A stretch of 64,000 nt of DNA. It comes from Chlorops oryzae (lineage: Eukaryota > Arthropoda > Insecta > Diptera > Chloropidae). Where the stretch lies: the NCBI GenBank assembly GCA_020466095.1, contig CM035808.1, positions 20,634,980 to 20,698,979 on the forward strand, written 5' to 3'. Both the position numbers and the translations under genes were made by a program. Below the pieces are notes generated by a model. That model was not told where the DNA came from and did not search any database. It was given only the letters and a program-made list of their open reading frames with translations. This document shows, piece by piece, positions 11,083-23,000 of this stretch. Position 1 is the first letter of the stretch, and the number at the start of each line of letters is the position of its first letter.

Positions 11083-11564
11083 GTACGTGGTCTTTATTAT
11101 ATATATATGTATATGTATATAAAATATCGTCGTGGCGACACGAACAATCACTATATCTATTCCAAATAGCTTACAAAAATAGGGCGCCGTGACAAAATAC
11201 TAAACTTCTAAGTGCGCCTAGGGCTGAACAGGTTTGGGAGCCCCTGGATTAGGTCGTCAATACTCTTTGTCTTTCTGTCTCAGGTGGCAAAGCTAAGAGA
11301 GTCGAAGAGACGTGTAGAATTCGATTTCGATGAGAAATCGATTTTGGTGAAGAGATCGGTGCCGTCTAGTCGATCATAAGTGTTCTTGAATGGACATGTT
11401 CGATTGAAAAATTTCTGATATAAAAACCTCATACATAGTTGCATGTTAGACTGAAAATTGTCTGACCGCACTGATCTAGATCTCTGATATAATACGTTCT
11501 GGTATATGGAAACGAATTGATTAAGATAGTGAAGAATTAAATCCGTTAGAAAGTTAATATAAAC

Positions 11565-12060
11565 TTCTTCTTCTTATATATAAAAATGAATGTGGTTATG
11601 TATTTATGTACATATGTATGTATGTATGTATGTCCGTCCTTTATTCCCATACATAAGTATTTCGCTCCCCCCTTCCCCCTAAAAGGGTATGCGTCTTTAA
11701 CTCCGAAGCTATTTCTTCTACATATTTTGATCAAACTTGGCAAATTTATTCAGATTTTCATAGGGATGGGCTGAGTGCTATCGCTGATACCCTCTTCCCT
11801 CCCAAAGGTGGTAAAAGGGGGTTTAAATTGTGTATGAACGGTTTCATGACACTTTAAATCCGAAACTATTTGTCCGTTTATTATCAAACTTGACATATTT
11901 ATTAAACTACTTATGAGGATGGTCTAAGTGCTATCACTGCCCTAAAGGGGGCAAATTTATTCAGCTTTTCATAGGGATGGTCTTAATGGTATCACTGATA
12001 CCCATAAGCTGCGTCACGGTGGCAATGTCCGATAGTGCGGCGCGTGAACATATGACTGCT
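11565..12060 (+). mobile_element. Helitron-like or related dispersed repeat
   Basis: It begins with TTCTTCTTATATATAAAAATG followed by a GTAT microsatellite and GTCCGTCC, a head seen in many insect non-autonomous Helitrons. Internally a block of about 60 bp, with cores CAAACTTGGCAAATTTATT and TTTCATAGGGATGG, recurs up to three times in diverged or partial form (about 11730, 11885 and 11948). The 3' end is not recognised, so the class is tentative. Confidence 0.4.
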
Positions 12061-14084
12061 CGTGTTATTGATTAGCGATGAAAAGTTATTAGCTAACTGT
12101 GACTCAATGGACATGGAAATATTTGAATAAAATAAATAAATATAAAAAGCCTCCAAATAATTCACTCACCTATATCGTAACATCGGGAGCTATCAAAGGT
12201 GAATTGTTAGCTTCCGGTGACAAGCGTGGAAAACTATAGAATTTTCCTCAGCGTGTTAGTCTATCGACCAAGGTCACTATCATCACAACCCTGAACACAT
12301 CAGAAGACTGGTCCTTTGCGTCGCATTTTCCCAAATATCCTGTACCATTACCTTGAATATTAAAAATAAGAAAATTCGTTTCACCTCAAAATTTTGGACG
12401 AATGTTTTTTGCTTAATATATTCTCTGAGAGTTCGATGCTTTTCAAGGTGGCTCGTAATCTGTGACTCACTGTTGCCATCTCCACTTGCCTACTTAACAA
12501 ACAAACCAAAAAATCTCTTCTATGAATTTCGAATTTTCTTCTCTATGCATCTGACCATGTTGCTCTTATGTCAAATCCACGATTGCCCGCAACTGACATA
12601 TTCATGCATTCTTTTGAAACGTTAATAAAGTCATGCATTTAAAAAAAAATTTATTTATTTTTTTTTGATTTTTTCAAGGAATTCAAAGCCTTTATTTGGC
12701 TTTCTCGCAAAAGGATTTCAATCATGAAGCTGTCTACTGCAAAGGAATGTTGGTCATTTTCTCTTTTCCATTTCAATAGAATTTTTTCTGAGTAGGTCTC
12801 CAGTGCCCAAGGCAAAATTCAAACGAAACGTTTCGGAAGAATTAAATTTTACGGAGAAAATAGAATGATGTTGGAGTGTCCGGAATATTGAGAAATGCAA
12901 AGGATTTGCGCTCTGATGATCATTGTTCCGATTCATAAAATTCATGAAATCCTTAGCTCCGGACGTATTATTTACTTTTAAATTGTAAACAGCTCATTTT
13001 CTTCTCGTCCTCTTCTTTGAACTGAAAAAAAAACAGAAGAAAAGGACTTGAAAGTTACTTATTTGATAAAAAGCAAAAAATGCACTTTTCTTCTCCTCAC
13101 ACCGAACCTCTTTGATAGAAACTTTCCCAAAAGCCACATGAACACGTTCACATGGCATCGAATCTCTTGTTCTCGAAAGTTTTCCCACATACCACTGAAA
13201 TGAGAGAAGAAGATTTTGAAATCAAAACACAATAATAAAAATATCCGTCGATTGCTTCAACTTGTTGCGTCACGCCCATACAGGAGAACATCTGTCGTTG
13301 TCGCTTTACTTTTTTGGTTCGAAGATTTTAAATTTTCAACAATATTTTCAAAATTGACTTTGACTTGAGCACGTTTCTTCGCTTTTCCTTCATCACGAGG
13401 ACACTCCAGCCGTGTTGATGGCAATTAGCCTTGTCCAAATATCAAGTGCTTTGATTTAGTGACGCCCTCATCGAAGCGATGCCAGCATTATGTGTCCTTT
13501 AATGTTCCTAATGTGTCGGGAGTCTCAGAATCGCAGTTCGTCGTTCAATTGTAGACTCGTTACCGCAGCATGAGTTCGCTTGTTGGTTCGCCCAAGCAAT
13601 AAGGATCTCAAGTTCAAAGGAAATGAAGTGGAAACGAGTAGCTCTGGGTAGCCAGAGTCACGCCCTTTTGGTTAAGAGCCTTCTGACGTTTAACAATTTT
13701 ATTGATATTTATTTGCTTCTTGCTGTGTGTGTTTTTGGTTTCGGCTGCTCACAATTTTCACCTCGTATTTCATTTCGATAATTTGAAGTTCCGTTTTCAA
13801 AAGTGTGCTCCGCAATGTGAAAGGAAGTTGCTTTACTTTTTTTAGGCTTAGGCAACAAAATTTTATGAGAATTTGAAATAGAAAAAAAAATCTCTCAACC
13901 GCTATGAAGATGAAATCATTTCTCATTGGAAGGCAAATAACCTCAATAAAAGCTTTTCCATCATAAAAGGACCGTTTATCGTCGAATTGTAATAACTCCT
14001 AAACTGCCAAAATTTGGTTGTAGCTTTTGAAAGAGCTAGGTGAATGTAGCAACTACCTATATTTGGTTTTGTCGGGTTGGATCC
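12061..14084. other. Non-coding interval, no gene seen
   Basis: About 2 kb of AT-rich sequence with several A/T homopolymer tracts. No ORF here has a recognisable domain or coding-like composition. Confidence 0.45.
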
Positions 14085-14960
14085 GTTGTTATACCCGACA
14101 CACTCTGTGTCGAGGGTATATTGCGTTTGTGTGGTTGTGTGTAACACCCATAACCAGTCGAGATATATCATACAAAATATATATAGAAATGATCAGTGTC
14201 ACCAGGAGATTCGATTTAGACATGTCCGTCTGTCTGTATACAGTTATCTTATCGAAGGAGTTGAGCTATCTCGACAAAATTTGGTATGCGTGCTCACGGG
14301 GCACTGAGTAAGAACAAGTTCGAAAATGGACCCGATCGGACCATTTTTAGGGGTACCTCCAGTACTAGGGCCTGTTACGAAAATCACAAAAACTGCTCTA
14401 AGATCGAATTTTATCAAAATATTTTGATGAAATTCAATATTTGAACATGTTTAAAGGCAAGTAATATGATTTCAAAAAATTGGTAAAGTGGGTGTGGCGG
14501 AAGGTAGTTTTTCAAAAAATGTCCCCTACACCCGAAATTCAAATGGGACTTGAACGAAATTTGGCACTTGTGCTTCCTTTGTAGCCATAAACATCCTCCC
14601 AAAATATTTCCTTAATCGGTCCATTTTTAAGGGTACCTCCAGTGCTAGGGTCTGTCACAAAAATCCCAAAACTACCTCAAAATCGGACTTTTTCGAAATA
14701 TTTCAATGAAACTTAGCGTATATTTAAGCCTCCGATTATAATTGTAGAAAAATGGAAAAGTGTGCGTTGAAAAGGGGCGGTTTTCATAATGAAATTTAAC
14801 AAAAGTCGGTATATGGGGCCCCTAATGGCCTTAAAAAATTCTTGAATGTTCTTTCTTAGTGGTCCTGTTTTTTGGACGTGGTTCAAAAATTATTTGAACA
14901 TGTGTGTCTGTGTCGGGTATTTTAATGTCAGGCTCGCCTGACTATAACACCCTTACTTGT
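14085..14960 (+). repeat. Dispersed repeat, copy 1 (TTATACCCGACACAC...CTATAACACCC)
   Basis: The element starts TTATACCCGACACACTCTG and ends CTATAACACCCTTACTTG. Internal landmarks are GATCAGTGTCACCAGGAG, CATGTCCGTCTGTCTG and two near-identical blocks containing GGTACCTCCAGT(A/G)CTAGGG. Its ends carry inverted TACCCGACACA motifs. Two more copies lie at 44205-45165 (inverted) and 46165-46690. The family has no coding capacity and resembles the intergenic repeats of fly genomes that carry CCGTCTGTCTG. Confidence 0.75.
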
Positions 14961-15224
14961 TTTTTTTATCGATACAAAGGAATGTGGCCGAGAATTAAGA
15001 TGCGATTGTATTTATGGCCATATCTTGTTAGCCGTTGAATATTTTACTTTTCCGTCTATAAAAAAGGTTTAGCCTTCAGCTTGAAAAAGTATTTACAGTC
15101 CTAAATGATCCTCCAACCAATAGTTAGGAATTGCAAAAATCTAAAAAAAATTTCTGGTCCATAGTTTCCAAGCAGGGAAGAGTTTTTGGAAATTTTTTTA
15201 AATAAAATATTATATAATTATAGT

Positions 15225-15263
15225 CGGCCTCTGTGCTTTAGTTGGTTAAGATGCGAACTTACG
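15225..15263 (+). repeat. 5' fragment of a tRNA-derived SINE
   Basis: This stretch matches the head of the SINE at 54729 over 39 nt, starting CGGCCTCTGTGC and including an A-box-like TAGTTGGTTAAGATGC. The match ends before the B box, so this is a truncated copy or an independent relative. Confidence 0.5.
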
Positions 15264-18200
15264 AAGCGAGGAGCATTTTTCAGTACACTATCTGCATTTG
15301 AGCGCTCCTTGATAACATTTTTACAGTGCAAAGTTGAAAATTTTTTACCAAAAATCAGAAGAAAAAGCTAGAAATTACCTTTGAATATCCAAGAATGTCT
15401 TATAGTGTAATACGAGGATGATGTTATCAAAATTATCGGCTCTACAAGCCTAGTCGGGTGTTCACCTCCTGGTACTTTCGTCTCCATTGTGCAGTGCTGA
15501 CTACTTGCTTTCCAGTATTGAATGCTATGAATTCATACGTCTTGATCAATTCCATCGATTCATCGGTTTTTTCTGGATTTTCCAAACCAATTTTTTCTCG
15601 GGGAACAGTCACCAGTGTCTCCTGTCATGTGTCTATTCAATTTTACTCTTTTTAGCCTTATCATTGTTAGAATGTTGAAAATTTTGTATAGCCTTTCGAC
15701 CTCGTGATTGAATCTTATGTCTTCTTCGTACTCCAATTTCGTATGAAAACTAGAATATCTGAACACGCTGAAAGTCCCGGAACATTTATACAATGCCCGC
15801 TTAGGATATGAGCACCATCCATAAGGCATGCAATCCAATTCTTATACTCAGACGATGAAGGCTAACACCGCAAATTATTTTAATCCTTTGATGTACGATA
15901 GTGCTCTAAAGCTCGGTTCGCATATATCCGAAGAATCGTGCGCACATCTTGAAGAAAATCACTCACACGAACAACCTTGAGGATGGTTGAATAATCTTGA
16001 AAACTTCAAAGAGAAAATCTCTTCGCAGAATCTTTAAGGATTACGTGAACGTAGTCACTTAAGCGATTTAAAATGACTTTTAATTAGTTCGTAAACGTTT
16101 GTTTGAAATTTCCTTAAACTTTCGCTGAAAATCTTAAACGGGAAAAATTGAAATTCTCAATACATTTAGTCGCAGCTAACAACTTTTTAATGGGTTGAAC
16201 TGCTGAAAAAAATAAATAAATAAAAAAATAACCAAGGAGAAAATGTTTATAACGAAGGGGAAAACTTTAGGGATGCTGTGTTTGAAGTTCGTTAAACTTT
16301 CTTTTGTTCTTCTAGCTCTCTTTTTCGGGTGATTAAGACAAGTGAAAGTTTCATTTATATTGTTTATCTGTGAGCCGAATTTCGAAATGTCTCTCGCCTT
16401 TCAGAGCCAGGAAAAAAAGAGAAAAACTTCAAAAACTTCTGTTTCTCATTTATGTTAAGCAATTGTCCTTTTGAAAGCCGAAAATGAAGAAACGGAGATG
16501 GAACAATTAAAATAATTTCATTAAAAAAAAAAAAAAATTGAAGCTCTGCTCTTTCACAGCGATTTGAGTTGAAAAAGGATGGACTTTGAAAAGGCATGAA
16601 GTTATTCAAAATAAGATCAAATGAAATAGGAAAATATTTATTTTCAGGAACTTCAACATGAAGCTTTTCTCTTTGACAGACAGACAAAAAATTCGCTTTG
16701 CTCATTTGTCTATAGGAAAATTGTTATGAAAAATTCTTTTATACATTTTCTGTCTCGAATTAAAGAATGCGGTAAATAGTACTTTTGTTTCTATATCATT
16801 TCGCGCAAGCCTTGCAGAATATTATATTTTTCACAATTTCTATCCACATCGGAAGGCACTCGAATATATTCGGACGCGACAAAACCGATATTTTTCTAGC
16901 AAATGCCCATACGCGAAGTACTCAGATTGGTGAGCCCGAAGCGAGAGTGAAATATATATGTATACAGCCAATAGCCAGGCCTTTTGAAAGCCATCAAATT
17001 TCCTACTACTAATTTCCAATTTTAAGGATATTTTTGCCAGCAAAGTGAAAATTCCGAAATTTTTTTAATTTTCTTACTTTGGAAACCATTTTGGCAAGAA
17101 AAAGATCTCATTAACACATGCTTTTCTAACTTTTTTCCGAATCTCCGGTAAAATTCCTTTAACAACAAACCACACATGTGGTACTTTATTTGTGGTCTTA
17201 CCCAGGCAGAGTAGGATGTGAAAACGAACACTCCACTAAAGGACTCAAAGGTGACTCAATTAGTAATCTGTGGCGGATTACCTTTATAGGCAACATAGGC
17301 AGCTAGCTAAAGCGAAAAATTTTTAGGGGCGACAAATCCTGACCGTCAATGTAACAATAACAAAAAAGGCGAAAATTAGGATGCTGTCTGAGGCGACAAA
17401 ATCTCAACTGACTACGGCGGTAAGGAGCCTTAATGAAGTGAAACGAGTGAACAAAATATAAAAAAAATTCCTAAAATAACGAGAAGCTCCTAATTTCAAG
17501 CATTAAAAGGATACCTAACGTATTCAGGTTCTTTCTAGAATCCACCCAAAACTCTGGGCTCAGCTTCAGCCATCGGCCGATCGTCAAATAAACTGCCATT
17601 CTTTTTCGTCATGATGTAAACGGCTGTCAGACTAGGAAATACCACAGTTCTCGTTTCACATCGCCGTTTCTCACATTGTCACACTTTTGAATCCTTTGAA
17701 ATCCATCTTCTTGAAATTTTTCGTTAAAATTTTTTTAAATATTTTAAACCAAAATATTTTGTGGCAAAGCATCTTTCAACACGATCACCTTCCAGACGCG
17801 ATTAATTGCGTTGCCAGTTTTGTCACACCATTCAAAACGACAGATTTAATGCAACTGCAACACTCTAGCCACACTGGACTGGAGTAGGCGTGAGCACAAG
17901 AATTATTGAGTCATTTACCGAGCAACGCCCTCCGCCGGTCGAGCATTGCCACGAACATCTATACATACATATGTATGAATGTATGTATGCATTTAAAAAA
18001 GGCAAAGTCTTATCGTCACATCCAAACCAATTAGAAATCGCATTTTAAATTTAGATCAACAGCATATGGCAGCAAGATGATCAGAGATAGAGACGCATAC
18101 AATATCCCGCGATCGAGTCGGGCGAAACTAAAGACCGAAACGAGATGGAAACATTTTTGAAGATTTTTCTTGGTCGCAATGAAGAAAATTGGAAATCCTG

Positions 18201-18840
18201 ACGGCGAGCGGCCCTCGAAAGTACCCCGGGGAAAGAAAAAACATAAATATTTTGAAAGTAATTTCAGTAGGCATTCGACTTTAGCTTTGTTTAGTGTTGC
18301 GCCAGCAATTAGCTTAATTAACTCGATTGTGCTTTCCTCTAATCGAATTATGTGCGAAAAAAACGAACATTGACCGCGGGAAAAATAACAAACAAAAAAT
18401 AAAAATAAAAATTTTAAAAAAATCGCTGGACGCGTCAATTTGCAAGCGAGGAAAATCGCTGAAATCGAGTGAATATTCGCACCCAATCGACTCAATGAAC
18501 GGAGGTGGAGAGCACCTTTACGCGTAGATCTTTTGTGATATACCTACACGTATATATAAAAAAATTTTTGTTTGTTTCGTAAGGCAGCAAGGTGGTGATA
18601 TGTTGCTGGCGCTGCCACAGCTGCAATATTTCTGCGCGCGCAGCCGTCGCCATCAATAACAAGAAACAACTTGTTCACGCGACGATTTCGCTAATTAATT
18701 GATACGTAATTGAGTTATTTGCCACAAAGGCAATCGCATCTAATTTGCTTAAACGAATTAGCAACGGAATTCGTCAAACCGCCGTATCCGTAGCCGTAGC
18801 GGTCGTCGTCTCCATCATCGTGATTGCTCGAGGCGTAAAT
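15264..18840. other. Non-coding interval upstream of the PRRX-like gene
   Basis: About 3.6 kb without a supported coding exon. The part from about 18100 to 18530 has more CpG and fewer homopolymers and might include 5' leader or regulatory DNA of the homeobox gene. No unambiguous Inr/DPE pair was found there. Confidence 0.4.
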
Positions 18841-18918
18841 TGAGTTTTCAGGCATCTTGCTTGAGTTTGATTTGGTTAGAGACGGAGCCTGCCTGGAATA
18901 TCGTCTGAGGAAAGCGCA

Positions 18919-19594
18919 ATGCTCAATTACCAGCAACAGCCCATCTCGGACCTGGTGGCCACAAGTGCGATTTGTAGCAGCAATAATAGAAACGTCAGCG
19001 TCGTCAGCCATCATCATCTTCATCAGCATCATCCACGTAATCGTGATCAAGGCGAGCCGAACGGAAATACCAACATTCAAAATCCAACTAGCAGCAGTAT
19101 CGATGTCTTTTATTTCCATAATCAAATGATGGGCCCTAATAGTAATGGTTCTGCGCAGTCGATAGCAGCAATAACAGCTCCGCCGCCAGTGACCCCATCG
19201 GCAATCACATCTTTGTCCTCGTCCTCGTCCTCGCTGGAGCATTTGCAGAATCTCGCACAGGAACGAAACTCATTTTCGGCCGCGCCCGCCGGCAACAGCC
19301 ATTCAATTCCAGCCAATGTCAATTGCAGCAATGTCCATCAGCCGTCGCTTTATCGGAGCGGCACCGAGCACCAGCAGCAGCAGCAGCAGCAGCCGAACAC
19401 GACGCTGGACTTCCTCAAAGGTGCGACGAATGCAGCCAGCTCAGGCATCGGCAATTCCTACTTTCCTTCAAAGGGCTCCGAGAACGTTAAACGTTTTTCG
19501 GTGAACAATTTGCTTAAATTGGCCAACGACTGCCACAAGTTGCAACAGCAGCAGCAGCACAACGGCAGCAGCAATAGTCACTTGGACAATGTAG
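18919..19594 (+). CDS. PRRX: PRRX-like gene, coding exon 1
   Basis: This exon encodes residues 1-225 plus one base. It is low-complexity, with His-rich, Ser-rich and Gln tracts (near 19370-19392 and 19540-19560), and carries the FSVNNLL motif near its end. The donor is GTAG then GTCAGT at 19595. The one-base phase fits exon 2, which begins with two bases completing an Asp codon. Using the earlier GT at 19591 would break the frame. Confidence 0.85.
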
Positions 19595-20008
19595 GTCAGT
19601 AAATATTTTATGTAATTTAGAAATGGGGCCAACATGAAGTGTTCGACCATGTTCGGAGCAAAGCGATTGCGACGGGTGTCGCTGCTGAGTCGCAGTTGGG
19701 GCAGTTTTGGCAAAGCAACCAAAAAAAGAAAAGGTCCTTTTTCTTAAATAGAAAAACGAATTTAGTTTCGCCTTGAATTGAATTACGTTAACGGCTTTTC
19801 CACATTTAAGAATAGAATAGTGCTCCTGTTAGTGGGAATGCCTTTTATTGGCCGTTAATGCGCATTTCGAAGTCGGTTGCGTCCTGCAAGGGCAAGCACT
19901 CAAAATGGGAAAAAGCAGTATGGGGCGACGACTATTTATGGAAAACTCAGAAATTCTATTACTTTAATGTGACTTTTGGAGGGCAATGGAAATTCCCCTC
20001 TCTCTCGT

Positions 20009-20042
<34 letters not shown>

Positions 20043-23000
20043 ACTCTGTCTCTCTTTCACTTTTGGCACATTTTATCTTCTCGTTCAAGATAAATATTGA
20101 ATTAATAAATTTTCGATTAAATCTTTCCGTGCACTATCGGAGCGCAAATTTAATTAAATTCCTTTCTTTTAAGGATATTCGAAGCCCCGAAGGGTTTTAA
20201 GCGTTTTTGTCTCTTTTTGTTATGCTTGCAGATTGAGGTATTGAGAGTATTTTAACCCCTTACCGCATACGAACCCATAGGGGCATTTCCTGAAAAAGTA
20301 ACGTTTTTGTCACGTCCGTTGATATCTGATTGCCTCCCGGCCCTACATAGAGATGTTGATAACCATAAATGTCCGACTGTGTTGCACAAAATTGTTTAGA
20401 AAAAAATCACTATTTACCGCTTTCTTAAATTCGGGGCTTGAAATCGCCCCGGTAAACCAGCCGGGCCTTGTAGTTACTAGGCACTCAGTGTACAGAGTAG
20501 TTAATAGGCAAAAATGAAATAATTGACTGCCTACTACACGATACACTTGGTGCATACCAAGTATGCAGAACCGAAGAAAGCAACCGAAGCCGAACGGCAC
20601 GAAGTACAAGTTGTATACAGCAATGTGCTTTAGCAACGAAAACACACGAAGTATGCCCAATGGGCATTACCCATATACAGCCGCTATCCACTTCGAACCC
20701 AGTTATCACACCACCGCACCAGCCTAGGATAGTTTTTAACAAAAGTGCATAAGTTTTGTATATCAGCATAGTCTTGTGTACATCATACTTGGTGCTATGG
20801 CAGTGATCGGGCACTTCCTGTACACAGTTCCGGCTGGGAAGTGTCGCGTCCGTGTTCAAATGCCAATTAATGGTAAACATACCTAGGTACTTCTTGTGCA
20901 AAAACGATATTTTATTGCTTTCGAAGCTTTCATAAATCCATTTACTGCGAAATATTTTCTCGCTTGTTCAAAATTTCATGCAGTACAGGGTTAATGATTG
21001 AAAATAATCGAAAATAATCGATTAATAGTTCAACATTTCAAAGAATGTCTGCTTGTTTTCTGTAAATCGTTGGATTTTAGAGATGTTGAAAAATATATTT
21101 GGAGTAAGGTAGCCTTGGGGCCACGAATTCGGGACCTATCTGAGACAGGAGCAACGGGCAAAACTTATATTATATGTGATAAAAATATTCGATTCTTCTA
21201 TTCATCTGGGCTCGTTTTGGCCCAGTGTGGCCTCATTAAAATATCTTGGAAATTTTTTTATTCCTAATAATTAAATTTTTTGTGTCGGGGTAAATATCAT
21301 TTGGAGTCCCCCTTTTAGTTCCTATGCAATGATCATTGTTACTGTCAGGCCCCTATTTAGGGGGTGGTAAGCCGGGTACTGTGATAAACGGTAATTTCAT
21401 ATAAGTATGAGAAGAAAGTACCCCATTAGTGCAATCATAGAGACGGCAAATATTCTTACCATCGAGAATGAACCTTCAGCCTGCGCCTTTTTTATTCCGA
21501 CAGTCGGAAGCTTAAGTTCATTTCCTACCTACGTCGAACTACACTAGATTAGCATTGTCCTTGCACTATGTCGCCTTGTAAACTCATCAATGAATTATAT
21601 AGACCATATCCAATTGGAAAATCATTGTTATGGAGGCTTGTCTCCGTCTGTTTTCAAGGACGAAACGAAACAATCTCTTGGCGAAGGGTCAAATGAATCT
21701 TCTTGTTATAAGGTAATAAGAAGAAGAATTTTTATTTCCCCATTTTTTATAGCAAAAATACTCATTTGGTTCATCGGATTTTCGCAAAAACCTCCAAGAA
21801 TTTTGCGCTCAATTTCCTCCTTGAAGGATAGTTTCGAGCCTTTTGTCTTTTCGGCTTATTTTAATCACAAAAATATTTTTTTATTTTATTAAATTTTTTT
21901 ATTTTTTTTTTGTTTTCGCCAACCTTTGATCGTTCACATTCACCTTTGAGAGTGATGACAACTCCTAGTAAGACGAAATCCGCTCTCTGTCCATAAACCA
22001 TACGATGACACAAATTAAGCGTTAACGTCTTCAATTACTCAAAAGGGGGACCGAGTCGGCAATATGGAAATGAAAAAGGCAAATGATTTATAATTAGGTG
22101 AAAATTTAGTGCTCTTTAAAATTTAATTATTCACATTGCTCGAACTAGCCATGCCGCATCGCACTGCTATTGAGCCGATGATGAATCGCTCCACGAACGA
22201 GCGCCATATGTGGGCAATTTCCGATTACGCGGTTTGAGGATAACAGATTTGAAAACAGCGGCCGTTGTTGTCGTATTCGTCGTCATCGTCGTCGTCGTCG
22301 ACATGAAAGACATGCCCGAGTAGACGGCAGGGGATACACTATCGTCGAGCGAACGTTTGCTTTGCCACAGATTCTGCAATGGGGATAAATTTGACATGAC
22401 ATCTTTGTAAGACAGCCACAGAACATATCAAGAAAGAAGCGGAATGAACGAACGAATCGTTGGAATTAGCGCGAATCAACCCACTAATTATGGACCATAA
22501 ATGCGGCACGAGCATACGCAAACGTTGAGTATTTTGACAGGAAAATACAGCAATCCACTCAATCTGCGTCGCTGGATATGGCTTTGTCGGAAGACGTAAG
22601 CGCTGAAGAGTTGATAGGTAAATTTCATGGGCGATTGCTGATCGCAATTGGAGCAGAAGAACTAGAAGGAGGCAAATGTTGGAAGGGAAAGATGTTTAAA
22701 AATATTTAAAAAAATTTTTTCTTTTTTTCGATGGCAATTCCACTGCGCTCCCACATTAAATTAACACTAACACTTTCCACGCCTGTCACAAATAAATCCA
22801 TCCGACGCTCAAATGATGGCAATTTGTCAACTGAACTCAAGCATTCCGCAGGCAATTCAATTCAAATGAACTCCCAAGAGGAATTTCAATAAAAAACAAA
22901 GAGAATCGAATCGAATCGAATCGAATTGTTGGAAAAAACAAACAAACTCTTTGATCAAGGATGCCTCCAGTAAACTGAGTAAAGTAAAAATATTCGAAAG

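Larger units (their letters stand above)
9730..11246. mobile_element. hAT-like (Charlie-style) element of about 1.5 kb
   Basis: The left end CAGGAGTTCCCAAAGTGTGC at 9730 is matched by an inverted right end whose complement reads CAGGGGCTCCCAAACCTG, ending at 11246. The flanking octamers GATTGGAT (9722-9729) and GATTAGGT (11247-11254) agree at six of eight positions, as an aged 8-bp hAT target duplication would. End-proximal GCGCC/CGCGGCACC motifs resemble hAT-Charlie ends. No transposase is visible inside. A second hAT-like element (9896-10239) and a possible exon (up to 11082) lie within it. Confidence 0.6.

Noticed and set aside
18031..18527. Opposed ORFs near 18.0-18.5 kb as coding exons
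   Set aside because: They overlap on both strands, have no domains and lack coding-like composition. The stretch is more likely upstream non-coding DNA of the homeobox gene.
19122..19722. ORFs overlapping PRRX exon 1 in other frames
   Set aside because: The frame with FSVNNLL and correct splice phase into the homeodomain explains the region; the others are shadows.
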